Shown here: in pieces, positions 7,811 to 14,759 of the stretch
How positions within the stretch are numbered: position 1 is the first letter of the stretch
How the letters are laid out: each line of letters opens with the position of its first letter
From: Tardiphaga sp.
GTDB taxonomy: Bacteria; Pseudomonadota; Alphaproteobacteria; Rhizobiales; Xanthobacteraceae
Assembly: GCA_028290325.1 (NCBI GenBank)
Contig: JAQGJY010000167.1
Coordinates: forward strand, 1 to 15,306
Length of the DNA stretch: 15,306 bases
Direction: 5' to 3'
The notes under the pieces: model-generated
Databases searched by the model: none
Told to the model about the DNA's origin: nothing
Seen by the model: the letters and a program-made list of their open reading frames with translations, nothing else
Made by a program: the position numbers and the translations under genes

Positions 7811-8509
7811 ATGGCCAAAGATACCACCGGGCGGCTGCGCATCACCGTCAAGAGCGCCGGCCGGCTGAAACTGTCATCGAAGCTCTGGCTCGAACGCCAG
7901 CTCAACGATCCCTATGTGCAACAGGCCAAGCGCGACGGCCTGCGCTCGCGCGCGGCCTATAAGCTGATCGAGATCGACGACAAATATCATTTCCTCAAGC
8001 GCGGCGCGGCGATCGTCGATCTCGGCGCGGCGCCGGGCGGCTGGAGTCAGATCGCGGCCAAGCGGGTCGGCGCGCCCGAGCGCGGCAAGGTGGTCGCGAT
8101 CGATCTGCTGGAAATGCCGGAGATCGTCGGCGTCGAATTCGCGCAGATGGATTTTCTCGCCGACGATGCGCCGGCAAGGCTGCTGGCGATGATGGGCGGG
8201 CGCGCAGACGTTGTGATGTCCGACATGGCGGCCAATACGACCGGCCACCGCAAGACCGATCAGTTGCGGATTCTCGGGCTGGTCGAAGGCGCGATGGCCT
8301 TCGCGGCGGACGTCCTCAATCCCGGCGGCACCTTCGTTGCGAAAGTGTTCCAGAGCGGCGCGGATGCGACGTTGATGACGCAACTGAAGCGCGACTTCAC
8401 GACGGTCAGGCACGTCAAGCCGGCATCGAGCCGCGCCGATTCATCCGAGCGCTACGTGCTGGCGATGGGGTTTCGCGGGCAGCCATCGCATGCCCAGCGG
8501 GACGCCTAA
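7811..8509 (+). CDS. rlmE: 23S rRNA (uridine-2552-2'-O)-methyltransferase RlmE (FtsJ/RrmJ)
   Basis: This cytosolic SAM-dependent enzyme methylates the 2'-OH of U2552 in the A-loop of 23S rRNA, a late 50S assembly step. The 232 residues contain the SAM-binding loop VDLGAAPGGWSQ (69-80) and AIDLLEM (96-102). The full K-D-K-E catalytic set is present: K51 (SRAAYKL), D138 (MSDMA), K178 (FVAKVF) and E213 (SSERYV). It is slightly longer than the E. coli protein (209) because of an N-terminal extension of about 15 residues, common in alphaproteobacteria. The ATG at 7811 has only a weak upstream purine run (GAGAG, about 14 bases away). The gene lies downstream of ppx on the same strand. Its TAA stop overlaps the stop of the convergent higA gene. 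Confidence 0.95.
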   Translation: MAKDTTGRLRITVKSAGRLKLSSKLWLERQLNDPYVQQAKRDGLRSRAAYKLIEIDDKYHFLKRGAAIVDLGAAPGGWSQIAAKRVGAPERGKVVAIDLLEMPEIVGVEFAQMDFLADDAPARLLAMMGGRADVVMSDMAANTTGHRKTDQLRILGLVEGAMAFAADVLNPGGTFVAKVFQSGADATLMTQLKRDFTTVRHVKPASSRADSSERYVLAMGFRGQPSHAQRDA

Positions 8510-8886
8510 GCCGCCGCACTGGCCCGCGTCGGCCGGATCAGAACGTCGGCGGAAATTCCGAGTTGGTCGTGCAAGCGCCGGATCATGTCGATCGACAGAT
8601 TGCGTTTGCGGGTCATGACTTCGGCGACGCGGGCGCGGGTCCCGATCAATGGCTCAAGATCTTTTCGGGTCAGGCCGAGTTGCTCCATACGGAACTGAAT
8701 GGCCTCGATCGGATCGGGCGGGTCCATCGGGTATGTCAGGGTTTCGTAGGCATCGATCAGCGTTGCCAGCACGTCGAGCCGGTCGCCTTTCGGCGTTCCG
8801 GCTTTCGCGCCCCACAGATTTTCAATCTCGTCCAGTGCGGCGGCGTGGTCTGCCGCGTTGCGGATCGGCTTCACTTCACTGGTCAT
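8506..8886 (-). CDS. higA: HigA-type antitoxin, HTH DNA-binding protein
   Basis: The 126-residue protein has a helical N-terminal region (about 10-50, including the acidic run ALDEIENLWG) and a C-terminal Xre/Cro-type helix-turn-helix domain (about 64-117) containing LGLTRKDLEPLIGTRARVAEV and RNLSIDMIRRLHDQLGI. This order matches the YgjM-like HigA antitoxins that neutralise HigB and bind the operon promoter. The start is well fixed: GGAGG lies 6 bases before the ATG at 8886, inside the end of the toxin gene, and the two reading frames overlap by 11 bases. That implies translational coupling in the toxin-first order typical of higBA. The TAG stop (8508-8506) overlaps the TAA of convergent rlmE, so the two genes share four bases. 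Confidence 0.9.
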   Translation of the reverse strand: MTSEVKPIRNAADHAAALDEIENLWGAKAGTPKGDRLDVLATLIDAYETLTYPMDPPDPIEAIQFRMEQLGLTRKDLEPLIGTRARVAEVMTRKRNLSIDMIRRLHDQLGISADVLIRPTRASAAA

Positions 8887-9199
8887 GCTGCACCTCCGTC
8901 ACATCGATTTTGTCGTAGGCTTTGTGTGTGCCGATCCATTTGATCCAGACGATCGCCTTCTCGAAATCGACCGCCACGACCAGACGATAATCATTGCCCT
9001 TGATGTTGAAGACGATCCGCTCGGCACTGACGATACTTGCTGTCGCGTAATGACGCTTCACATCCGCCGTCGTTCGCCAGATGGATTTGCTGGCTTCGTC
9101 GAACCAGGCATCCAGCGCTGATTTCACCGCCGGCTGATCCTTGCTGCCGGACAGGCTTTCAACGAACTGCTGCAACGTGCGACGCGCGATAATCCTCAT
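8876..9199 (-). CDS. higB: HigB-type mRNA interferase toxin
   Basis: From the ATG at 9199 this is a 107-residue basic protein of the HigB family (RelE superfamily), whose members cleave mRNA on the ribosome. Family features are the start MRIIARRTL, the strand SAERIVFNIKGNDYRLVVAV (58-77) and the C-terminal VWIKWIGTHKAYDKID (84-99) with its conserved GTH and tyrosine. Length fits the family (about 95-110). A GTG at 9217 would add six residues (MIIFGA) but is not part of the conserved start. The antitoxin gene overlaps its last 11 bases. The gene begins 43 bases after the stop of the exporter gene, with a palindrome in between. The active-site residues are inferred by family pattern only. Confidence 0.9.
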   Translation of the reverse strand: MRIIARRTLQQFVESLSGSKDQPAVKSALDAWFDEASKSIWRTTADVKRHYATASIVSAERIVFNIKGNDYRLVVAVDFEKAIVWIKWIGTHKAYDKIDVTEVQHDQ

Positions 9200-9219
9200 C
9201 GCACCAAAAATTATCACGA

Positions 9220-9232
9220 TCCCATTATGGGA
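9220..9232 (-). promoter_or_regulatory. Palindromic putative operator of higBA
   Basis: TCCCAT-T-ATGGGA is a perfect 13-base palindrome (6-bp arms around one base). It lies in the 43-base gap before higB. On the minus strand it contains CATAAT, a possible -10 element, and it is also placed between TTGCTC (9236-9231) and TAATTT (9213-9208), which are 17 bases apart. Either way a bound HigA dimer would cover the promoter, as in known autoregulated higBA operons. Confidence 0.5.
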
Positions 9233-9241
9233 GCAAGATAG

Positions 9242-10717
9242 CTAGCCCAGCTTCTGATCGCGGGCGTCCTGCGTGCCTTCCGACGTCGCCTTGACGGCGG
9301 CGGCTTCCGCGCCTTTGCGGCTCGACATGTCGATCACCTTGCGGCCGGAAATCTCGTGGCCGGCATCATTCGGCATCTGCCAGAAGAACCATGCCGAGGC
9401 GGCCGCGAGGAACGAGACGATATAGAACGCCGGCGCGAAATCGGCGGCCGACAATTCCGTCATCCCGCGCCACACCATGGTCGATTCTACCGAGAACGCG
9501 CCGATCGCCACCCCCGCCGAGATCGCCAGTTGCTGGTTGACGCTGACCAGCGTCGTCGCGCGGCTCATTTGCGGCGGCTCGACCTCGGCATAAGCGACGG
9601 TATTGATCGCGGTGAATTGCAGCGAGCGGAAGAAGCCGCCGACGACGAGGATAATCATGATCAGCAGCAACGGTGTTGTCACCGTGAACAGCCCGCAAGC
9701 CGCGAGAAACACCGAACTCACCACGGCGTTGATCGTCATGACGTTGCGGAAACCGAAGGTCCGGATGATCCGCGCCGCCAACGTCTTCATGCCCATCGCG
9801 CCGATCGCGGAGGCAAAGGTGACAAGTCCCGAGTGAAACGGCGACAGGCCGAAGCCGACCTGCATCAACAGCGGCAACAGAAACGGCAAGGCGCCGATCC
9901 CGAGCCGGAACAGGAAGCCGCCGATCACCGAGGCGCGCAACGTCGCCAGCCGCAGCAGCGAGAAATCCAGCACCGGCGAGGCCGTGCGACGGGCGTGAAA
10001 CACATAGAGCGTCATGGCGATCGTGCCAATGCCGATCAGCCCGGCGACGATCGGCCATGGCAGCAGATTGAGGCCTGCCACGGAGAGGCCGAAGGCGATG
10101 CCGGCAAGGCCGACGCCGGCCAGCACCAGACCGACGAGATCGAACCGCTCGGGGGTTTCGCTGCGGATCGGATCGATGTAGCGCAACGCCAGATAGATCC
10201 CGAGGCAGCCGATCGGGATGTTGATCAGGAAAATCCAGTGCCACGAAAAATAGGTGGTAATGAAGCCGCCGAGCGGCGGCCCGATCACTGGGCCGATCAG
10301 CGCCGGCACCGTCACCCAGGCCATCGCGTTGACCAGTGCGCTCTTGTCGATCGAGCGCAACAGCACGAGGCGGCCGACCGGCGTCATCATCGCGCCGCCG
10401 ACGCCCTGAAGAATCCGCGCGATGACGAAATGCGTCACGGATTGCGACAGCGCGCAGCCGATCGAGCCGAGCATGAAGACGCCGATCGCGATCGAGAACA
10501 CCGCGCGGGCGCCGAAACGATCGGCGGTCCAGCCCGAGGCCGGAATAAAAACCGCGAGCGACAGCAAGTAGGACGTGATCGCCAGTTTCAGCGTCAGCGG
10601 TGAGGTCCCGATATCGGCGGCGATCGCCGGCAACGATGTCGCGATCACCGTCGAATCCATGTTTTCCATGAATAAAGCGGCGGCGACGATCAGCGGGATC
10701 AGGCGTTCTTTGGTCAT
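9242..10717 (-). CDS. MFS drug exporter, DHA2 (EmrB/QacA-like) family, 14 TM
   Basis: From the ATG at 10717 this is a 491-residue inner-membrane protein with about 14 hydrophobic segments, the DHA2 layout. Motifs seen in order are the TM1 motif MENMDSTVIATSLPAIA (17-33), motif A GWTADRFGARAVF (62-74), motif B ARILQGVGGAMMTPVGR (100-116), and motif C IGPVIGPPLGGF (141-152), which marks proton/drug antiporters. A soluble Ala/Lys-rich tail of about 35 residues follows the last TM. The family exports lipophilic or cationic compounds using the proton gradient; the substrate is not predictable. No EmrA-like membrane fusion protein or TetR-type regulator is next to it. An in-frame ATG at 10777 would add 20 polar residues before TM1, and neither start has a good Shine-Dalgarno sequence. 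It is divergent from the small YqaE-like gene. Confidence 0.92.
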   Translation of the reverse strand: MTKERLIPLIVAAALFMENMDSTVIATSLPAIAADIGTSPLTLKLAITSYLLSLAVFIPASGWTADRFGARAVFSIAIGVFMLGSIGCALSQSVTHFVIARILQGVGGAMMTPVGRLVLLRSIDKSALVNAMAWVTVPALIGPVIGPPLGGFITTYFSWHWIFLINIPIGCLGIYLALRYIDPIRSETPERFDLVGLVLAGVGLAGIAFGLSVAGLNLLPWPIVAGLIGIGTIAMTLYVFHARRTASPVLDFSLLRLATLRASVIGGFLFRLGIGALPFLLPLLMQVGFGLSPFHSGLVTFASAIGAMGMKTLAARIIRTFGFRNVMTINAVVSSVFLAACGLFTVTTPLLLIMIILVVGGFFRSLQFTAINTVAYAEVEPPQMSRATTLVSVNQQLAISAGVAIGAFSVESTMVWRGMTELSAADFAPAFYIVSFLAAASAWFFWQMPNDAGHEISGRKVIDMSSRKGAEAAAVKATSEGTQDARDQKLG

Positions 10718-10793
10718 TCTTGTTTTGCCCGACAGGGAATTCACAGGGCTGTACCATCCTGTCGCAGGCAGGACCATTGCGGAAAGCGGAATA

Positions 10794-10839
10794 CCTCCTA
10801 GATCGTCGATGACGCCGCGCCACGCGGCGACACTGGAGG
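10794..10839 (+). promoter_or_regulatory. Structured leader that could hide the Shine-Dalgarno site
   Basis: A 7-bp GC stem, CGCCGCG (10813-10819) and CGCGGCG (10823-10829) with loop CCA, lies just before the Shine-Dalgarno GGAGG (10835-10839) of the small membrane gene. Upstream, CCTCC (10794-10798) is complementary to that GGAGG, so the two could pair outside the inner hairpin and close the ribosome site. Whether the mRNA starts far enough upstream is not known. Confidence 0.35.
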
Positions 10840-10846
10840 CTCATCG

Positions 10847-11095
10847 ATGATTTACGTCCTGGCCGCTTTGGTGCCGCCGCTCGGTCTGCTGTTCAACGGC
10901 CAGCCGTTCGCCGCGATCTTCAACGTCGTTGTGTGTGTAACCTGCCTGTTGCTTGGGATCATCTTCCCGATCCTCTGGCTGGTGCCGTCCGCGCATGCGG
11001 TCATCGCCGTACACATGAAACGCGAGCAGCGGATGCACCGCGAGGTCGTCGACGCGATCCGTCGCCACGGCCCGCCGCCGGGCTTTCAGCGGTAA
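10847..11095 (+). CDS. Small two-TM membrane protein, YqaE/Pmp3-like
   Basis: This 82-residue protein has two hydrophobic helices (about 2-17 and 23-47). The helices enclose PPLGLLFNGQPFAAIFNVVV, and the second is followed by WLVPSAHAVIAVHMKRE. This resembles the YqaE/Pmp3 family (pattern LLPPLxV...NxxLTLLGxxPGxxHAxY), small plasma-membrane proteins linked to cation or salt stress. It has an extra charged tail (about 57-82, RHGPPPGFQR at the end). The match is by eye and moderate; a generic two-TM protein is the alternative. GGAGG at 10835-10839, 7 bases before the ATG, gives a firm start. It stands alone between the divergent exporter gene and guaB. Confidence 0.65.
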   Translation: MIYVLAALVPPLGLLFNGQPFAAIFNVVVCVTCLLLGIIFPILWLVPSAHAVIAVHMKREQRMHREVVDAIRRHGPPPGFQR

Positions 11096-11120
11096 ATCCT
11101 GTGCATATCAGCCACACGCT

Positions 11121-11148
11121 TTGATTCGTCACAGCGCCATGCTATCGA
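11121..11148 (+). promoter_or_regulatory. Putative sigma-70 promoter of guaB
   Basis: TTGATT (11121-11126) and TATCGA (11143-11148) are 16 bases apart in the 189-base gap before guaB. The predicted leader would be about 130 bases and contains short inverted repeats, for example GCGGC (11235-11239) with GCCGC (11246-11250). I see no known riboswitch or purine-regulator site. Confidence 0.3.
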
Positions 11149-11284
11149 CCACCGCCAACCCCACCGATGGGCTTCGATTCGACGGTTCCGCCTCCTGGCA
11201 GACCGATGGATTGGCTCATCCCTGAGGTTCTGATGCGGCGAGTAAGCCGCAATCGCGGTTTCGAGCCGCTGAATGGAGTTGGCG

Positions 11285-12772
11285 ATGGCGAGTGTTCAGG
11301 GATTTCGCGAAGCGTTCACGTTCGACGACGTGCTGCTGAAACCCGGCCTGTCCGACATCCTGCCGTCCGAAGCCGACATTCGCTCGCGCGTCACCCAGGC
11401 GATCCATCTCAACATCCCGATCATCGCCTCGGCGATGGATACCGTTACCGAAGCGCGGATGGCGATCGCCATGGCGCAGGCCGGCGGCATCGGCGTCATC
11501 CACCGCAACTTCGAAGGTGACGGCCAGGCCGCCGAGGTCCGCAAGGTCAAAAAATACGAATCCGGCATGGTGGTGAACCCGCTGACCATTGGTCCGGATG
11601 CGATGCTGGCCGATGCGATGCAGCTCATGAACGATCACGGCTTCTCGGGAATCCCGGTCGTTACCGGGGCGAGCAAGGGCGTGCCCGGCAAGCTGGTCGG
11701 CATTCTCACCAACCGTGACGTGCGGTTCGCGAAAGACCCGCGTCAGAAAATCTCCGAGCTGATGACTCACGAAAATCTCGTGACGGTACGGCAGGGCGTC
11801 AGCCAGGACGAAGCCAAGAAGATGCTGCATCAGCATCGCATCGAAAAATTGCTCGTCGTCGATGACCAGTATCGCTGCGTCGGTCTCATCACCGTGAAAG
11901 ACATGGAGAAGGCCGTCGCGCATCCGTTGGCCAGCAAGGATTCGCAAGGCCGGCTGCGCGTCGCCGCCGCGACGACCGTCGGCGACGGTGGTTTCGAGCG
12001 CACCGAGCGCCTGATCGAAGCCGGCGTCGATGTCATCGTCGTCGATACCGCGCATGGTCATTCGTCGCGCGTGCTCGAGGCCGTCAACCGCATCAAGCGG
12101 ATGTCGAACGCGGTTCAGGTGATCGCGGGCAATATCGCGACGACCGAGGGCGCGCAGGCGCTGATCGATGCCGGCGCGGATGCGATCAAGGTCGGCATCG
12201 GGCCGGGATCGATCTGCACCACGCGCATCGTCGCCGGCGTCGGGGTGCCGCAGCTCACCGCGATCATGGATGCGGTGGAAGCCGCAAAGAAGGTCAACAT
12301 TCCCGTCATCGCCGACGGCGGCATCAAATATTCCGGCGATCTCGCCAAGGCGCTGGCGGCCGGTGCCGACATCGCCATGGTCGGCTCGCTGCTCGCGGGC
12401 ACCGACGAGACACCCGGCGAAGTCTTCCTGTGGCAGGGCCGCTCTTATAAAGCGTATCGCGGCATGGGTTCGGTCGGCGCGATGGCGCGCGGGTCGGCCG
12501 ACCGCTATTTCCAGCAAGACATCAAGGACACGCTGAAGCTGGTGCCGGAAGGCATCGAGGGGCAGGTGCCCTATAAAGGTCCGGTCGGGAACGTGATGCA
12601 TCAATTGGCCGGCGGCCTGCGCGCCGCGATGGGCTATGTCGGCGCCCGCGACCTCGCCGAATTCCACCACAAGGCACAATTCGTTCGCATCACCGGGGCG
12701 GGCTTGCGCGAAAGCCATGTCCACGATGTCACCATCACCCGCGAAAGCCCGAATTATCCGGGCGGGGTGTAG
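11285..12772 (+). CDS. guaB: Inosine-5'-monophosphate dehydrogenase
   Basis: The enzyme oxidises IMP to XMP with NAD+, the first committed step of GMP synthesis. The 495-residue protein is full length for bacterial IMPDH. The N-terminal catalytic part starts GFREAFTFDDVLLKPG, a pair of CBS domains is inserted at about 95-210, and the barrel then resumes. The catalytic loop GPGSICTT (306-313) has the nucleophile C311. ADGGIKYSGD (343-352) binds the IMP phosphate. The flap ends ARGSADRYFQ with the Arg-Tyr dyad R407-Y408. ATG 11285 is chosen because GGAG lies 6 bases upstream and overlaps the alternative in-frame ATG at 11273. CBS domains in this family bind adenine/guanine nucleotides and adjust activity. 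In Rhizobiales guaB is usually near rsmB and guaA; here rsmB appears three genes downstream. Confidence 0.97.
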   Translation: MASVQGFREAFTFDDVLLKPGLSDILPSEADIRSRVTQAIHLNIPIIASAMDTVTEARMAIAMAQAGGIGVIHRNFEGDGQAAEVRKVKKYESGMVVNPLTIGPDAMLADAMQLMNDHGFSGIPVVTGASKGVPGKLVGILTNRDVRFAKDPRQKISELMTHENLVTVRQGVSQDEAKKMLHQHRIEKLLVVDDQYRCVGLITVKDMEKAVAHPLASKDSQGRLRVAAATTVGDGGFERTERLIEAGVDVIVVDTAHGHSSRVLEAVNRIKRMSNAVQVIAGNIATTEGAQALIDAGADAIKVGIGPGSICTTRIVAGVGVPQLTAIMDAVEAAKKVNIPVIADGGIKYSGDLAKALAAGADIAMVGSLLAGTDETPGEVFLWQGRSYKAYRGMGSVGAMARGSADRYFQQDIKDTLKLVPEGIEGQVPYKGPVGNVMHQLAGGLRAAMGYVGARDLAEFHHKAQFVRITGAGLRESHVHDVTITRESPNYPGGV

Positions 12773-12780
12773 GCAAGGGC

Positions 12781-12795
12781 GGCCCAAATAGGGCC
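12781..12795 (+). terminator. Weak hairpin after guaB
   Basis: GGCCC (12781-12785), loop AAATA and GGGCC (12791-12795) form a 5-bp GC stem 8 bases beyond the guaB stop. There is no T-run after it, so it is at most a partial terminator. Confidence 0.25.
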
Positions 12796-12921
12796 CCACT
12801 GCGCCTGTAAACCGGCTACACTGAATTCGCCGCCGTCCGCGGCCTGCGCCCGCAGGTGTCTCGCGACGGCTTCGATGCATGCGAACGCATCCGCCCCGCA
12901 CTGAAAAGATTGTTGAATATT

Positions 12922-13548
12922 ATGGTCGATTGGACTGACGAGAAGATTGCCGCGCTATCGAGCCCGGACCTGAAAAACCTCATGGCCAACGCCGAGCGGA
13001 AGGGCGTCGAAACGCTCACCGCGACCTGCAAGGCCGAGCTGGAAAAGCGCGGCGCGAACAAGCCGCGCTCCGGCGCCAGCAAGCCGCGCACCGAGGTCAA
13101 GGAGTTCGAGCACACGATGTCGGAACGGATCGCGGCCATCGGCAAGGAGATGGCGGCGAAATACGATCTCACCGAAGACACCGCCAAAGCCCGTTCCGAA
13201 GGCATCAAGGGGTTTCGCGCGCATAAATTGTTCGGCAGCGACGGCCGCGCCAAACTCGGCGGCATGCAGCGCGATGGCTCGGTGGCTGTTGAGCGTTACA
13301 TCTCGCATCGTCGCGGCAACGACATCGTGTCGCTCGGTGTCTTTTTGCTGAAAGAGCAGCCAATCGACAGCGCCGAATTCCACGTCATCGCGCCGGCCGC
13401 GATGCTCGACGGCGCAAGGCCGATCGCCGACATTCGTCCGAGCGCCACGGACAAGCAGAAGCAATCCGCCGACAGCGGCGTCTCGTTCAAGGATCTTGAA
13501 TCCGCCGCCGCGGCGTTCGATGCCGCGCTGGCCAAACTGGTCGCCTGA
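12922..13548 (+). CDS. Hypothetical protein, unrecognised, soluble
   Basis: I do not recognise this gene. From the ATG at 12922 it encodes 208 residues with no signal peptide or membrane segment. A short helical N-terminus (VDWTDEKIAALSSPDLKNLM) is followed by a Lys/Arg/Pro/Ser-rich linker (about 43-60), then a helical stretch, then what looks like an alpha/beta domain (about 105-180) with ERYISHRRGNDIVSLGVFLL. The C-terminus is Ala-rich and helical. The frame is open back to a GTG at 12856, but the added residues look unlike a protein start. No strong Shine-Dalgarno precedes 12922. It lies 28 bases before the oxidoreductase gene on the same strand and may share its transcript. Codon use agrees with its neighbours, so it is probably a real gene. 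Confidence 0.75.
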   Translation: MVDWTDEKIAALSSPDLKNLMANAERKGVETLTATCKAELEKRGANKPRSGASKPRTEVKEFEHTMSERIAAIGKEMAAKYDLTEDTAKARSEGIKGFRAHKLFGSDGRAKLGGMQRDGSVAVERYISHRRGNDIVSLGVFLLKEQPIDSAEFHVIAPAAMLDGARPIADIRPSATDKQKQSADSGVSFKDLESAAAAFDAALAKLVA

Positions 13549-13576
13549 TCTCAATCAAGAAAACTGGGGAAACCAC

Positions 13577-14602
13577 ATGACCGAATCCGCCAAGCGCATC
13601 ACCCTTGCCGCACGCCCGAACGGTGAACCGAAGCCGAGCGATTTCAAGATCGAAAGCTACGCCGTGCCGACGCCGAAGGACGGCGAGGTGTTGCTGCGCA
13701 CGATCTGGCTGTCGCTGGATCCTTATATGCGCGGCCGCATGAGCGACGGCCCGTCTTACGCGCAGCCGGTGCCGATCGGCGGCGTGATGGAAGGCGGCAC
13801 GGTCTCCGAGGTGATCGCGTCGCATAACCCGGGGTTCAAGGTTGGCGACGTCGTATTGTCACATGCCGGCTGGCAGACCCATGCGGTGTCCGACGGCAAG
13901 GGTCTTCGCAAGATCGATCCGTCCGCGGGTCCGGTCTCGACGGCCATTGGCGTGCTCGGCATGCCCGGCATGACGGCCTATACCGGCCTGCTCGACATCG
14001 GCAAGCCGCAGCCCGGCGAAACCGTCGTCGTCGCGGCGGCCTCCGGCGCGGTCGGTTCGGCGGTCGGGCAGATCGCCAAGATCAAGGGCGCGCGGGCGGT
14101 CGGCATCGCCGGCGGCAAGGCGAAATGCGATTACGTCAAAAACGAACTCGGCTTCGACGAATGTCTCGACCATCGTGATCCCGATTTGGCCGCCAAGCTC
14201 AAGGAGGCCTGCCCGAAGGGCATTGACGTCTATTTCGAAAATGTCGGCGGCCATGTGTTCGAGGCGGTGTTTCCGCGCCTGAATGCGTTCGCGCGCATTC
14301 CCGTCTGCGGCCTCATCGCGGGCTACAACGCCACCGAAGCCGAAGTGCCGAAATGGGCCGGCTCGATGATGCGCGCCGTGCTGACCAAGCGGCTGACGTT
14401 CCGTGGCTTCATCGTCAGCGATTTCGCCGCGCGTCACGGTGATTTCCTGCGCGACATGTCGCAATGGCTGCGCGAGGGCAAGCTCAAGCATCGCGAGTTC
14501 GTCACCGAAGGGCTTGACAGCGCGCCGGCGGCCTTCATGGGTCTGTTGAAGGGCGCGAATTTCGGCAAGCAGCTCGTCCGTGTCGGGCCGGACAAGGCCT
14601 GA
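13577..14602 (+). CDS. NADP-dependent oxidoreductase, zinc-independent MDR (CurA / leukotriene B4 dehydrogenase-like)
   Basis: The 341-residue cytosolic protein belongs to the medium-chain reductases that reduce the C=C bond of alpha,beta-unsaturated ketones and aldehydes with NADPH. Length agrees with E. coli CurA (345). The N-terminal substrate domain has WLSLDPYMRGRM (44-55), a signature of this subfamily. GMPGMTAYTGL (128-138) leads into the Rossmann fold with AASGAVGSAVGQIAK (154-168), and GIAGGKAK (176-183) carries a lysine expected to contact the NADP 2'-phosphate. No zinc-binding cysteine cluster is present. The ATG at 13577 has GGGGA 6 bases upstream; the frame extends further back but would overlap the preceding gene. 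A long hairpin follows the stop codon. Physiological substrate is unknown. Confidence 0.9.
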   Translation: MTESAKRITLAARPNGEPKPSDFKIESYAVPTPKDGEVLLRTIWLSLDPYMRGRMSDGPSYAQPVPIGGVMEGGTVSEVIASHNPGFKVGDVVLSHAGWQTHAVSDGKGLRKIDPSAGPVSTAIGVLGMPGMTAYTGLLDIGKPQPGETVVVAAASGAVGSAVGQIAKIKGARAVGIAGGKAKCDYVKNELGFDECLDHRDPDLAAKLKEACPKGIDVYFENVGGHVFEAVFPRLNAFARIPVCGLIAGYNATEAEVPKWAGSMMRAVLTKRLTFRGFIVSDFAARHGDFLRDMSQWLREGKLKHREFVTEGLDSAPAAFMGLLKGANFGKQLVRVGPDKA

Positions 14603-14617
14603 TCGCTACGCATCCTC

Positions 14618-14662
14618 GAGGCTTATCGTCGCCGCGCAAGCGCGATCGACGATGAGCGCCTC
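14618..14662 (+). terminator. Long hairpin after the oxidoreductase gene
   Basis: GAGGC-TTATCGTCG (14618-14631) pairs with CGACGATGA-GC-GCCTC (14647-14662), leaving a two-base bulge and one G-T pair. An inner stem CGCG (14633-14636) with CGCG (14641-14644) caps it with loop CAAG. It begins 15 bases after the stop codon. No T-run follows, so termination could be partial or the hairpin may stabilise the 3' end. Confidence 0.5.
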
Positions 14663-14684
14663 AGAGTGACGCGGTGCTGACGAA

Positions 14685-14736
14685 GCCGTCATCCAGAGCA
14701 GCGCGCATCCTCGCGCGCGTCTCGACGGACGACGGC
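14685..14736 (+). terminator. Second, larger hairpin followed by a short T-run
   Basis: GCCGTCATCC (14685-14694) pairs with GGACGACGGC (14727-14736) with one mismatch. An inner stem GCGCGC (14701-14706) with GCGCGC (14713-14718) has loop ATCCTC. GTTATTTT (14737-14744) follows, so this fits an intrinsic terminator better than the hairpin before it. It ends 23 bases before the MAPEG start codon, so it could equally be a leader structure for that gene. Confidence 0.4.
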
Positions 14737-14759
14737 GTTATTTTGATAAGGGGTTTCCG

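Noticed and set aside
9356..10603. A 415-codon open frame antisense to the exporter
   Set aside because: Its product is almost entirely Arg/Gln/Asp/His-rich with no fold-like pattern, as expected for the complement of hydrophobic membrane-protein codons.
11096..11284. Possible purine riboswitch before guaB
   Set aside because: Only short inverted repeats are present; I could not find the conserved junction bases of a guanine or other purine riboswitch.
11216..12901. A 561-codon open frame antisense to guaB
   Set aside because: It covers the whole of a clearly real guaB and has a typical antisense composition; no family motif is visible.
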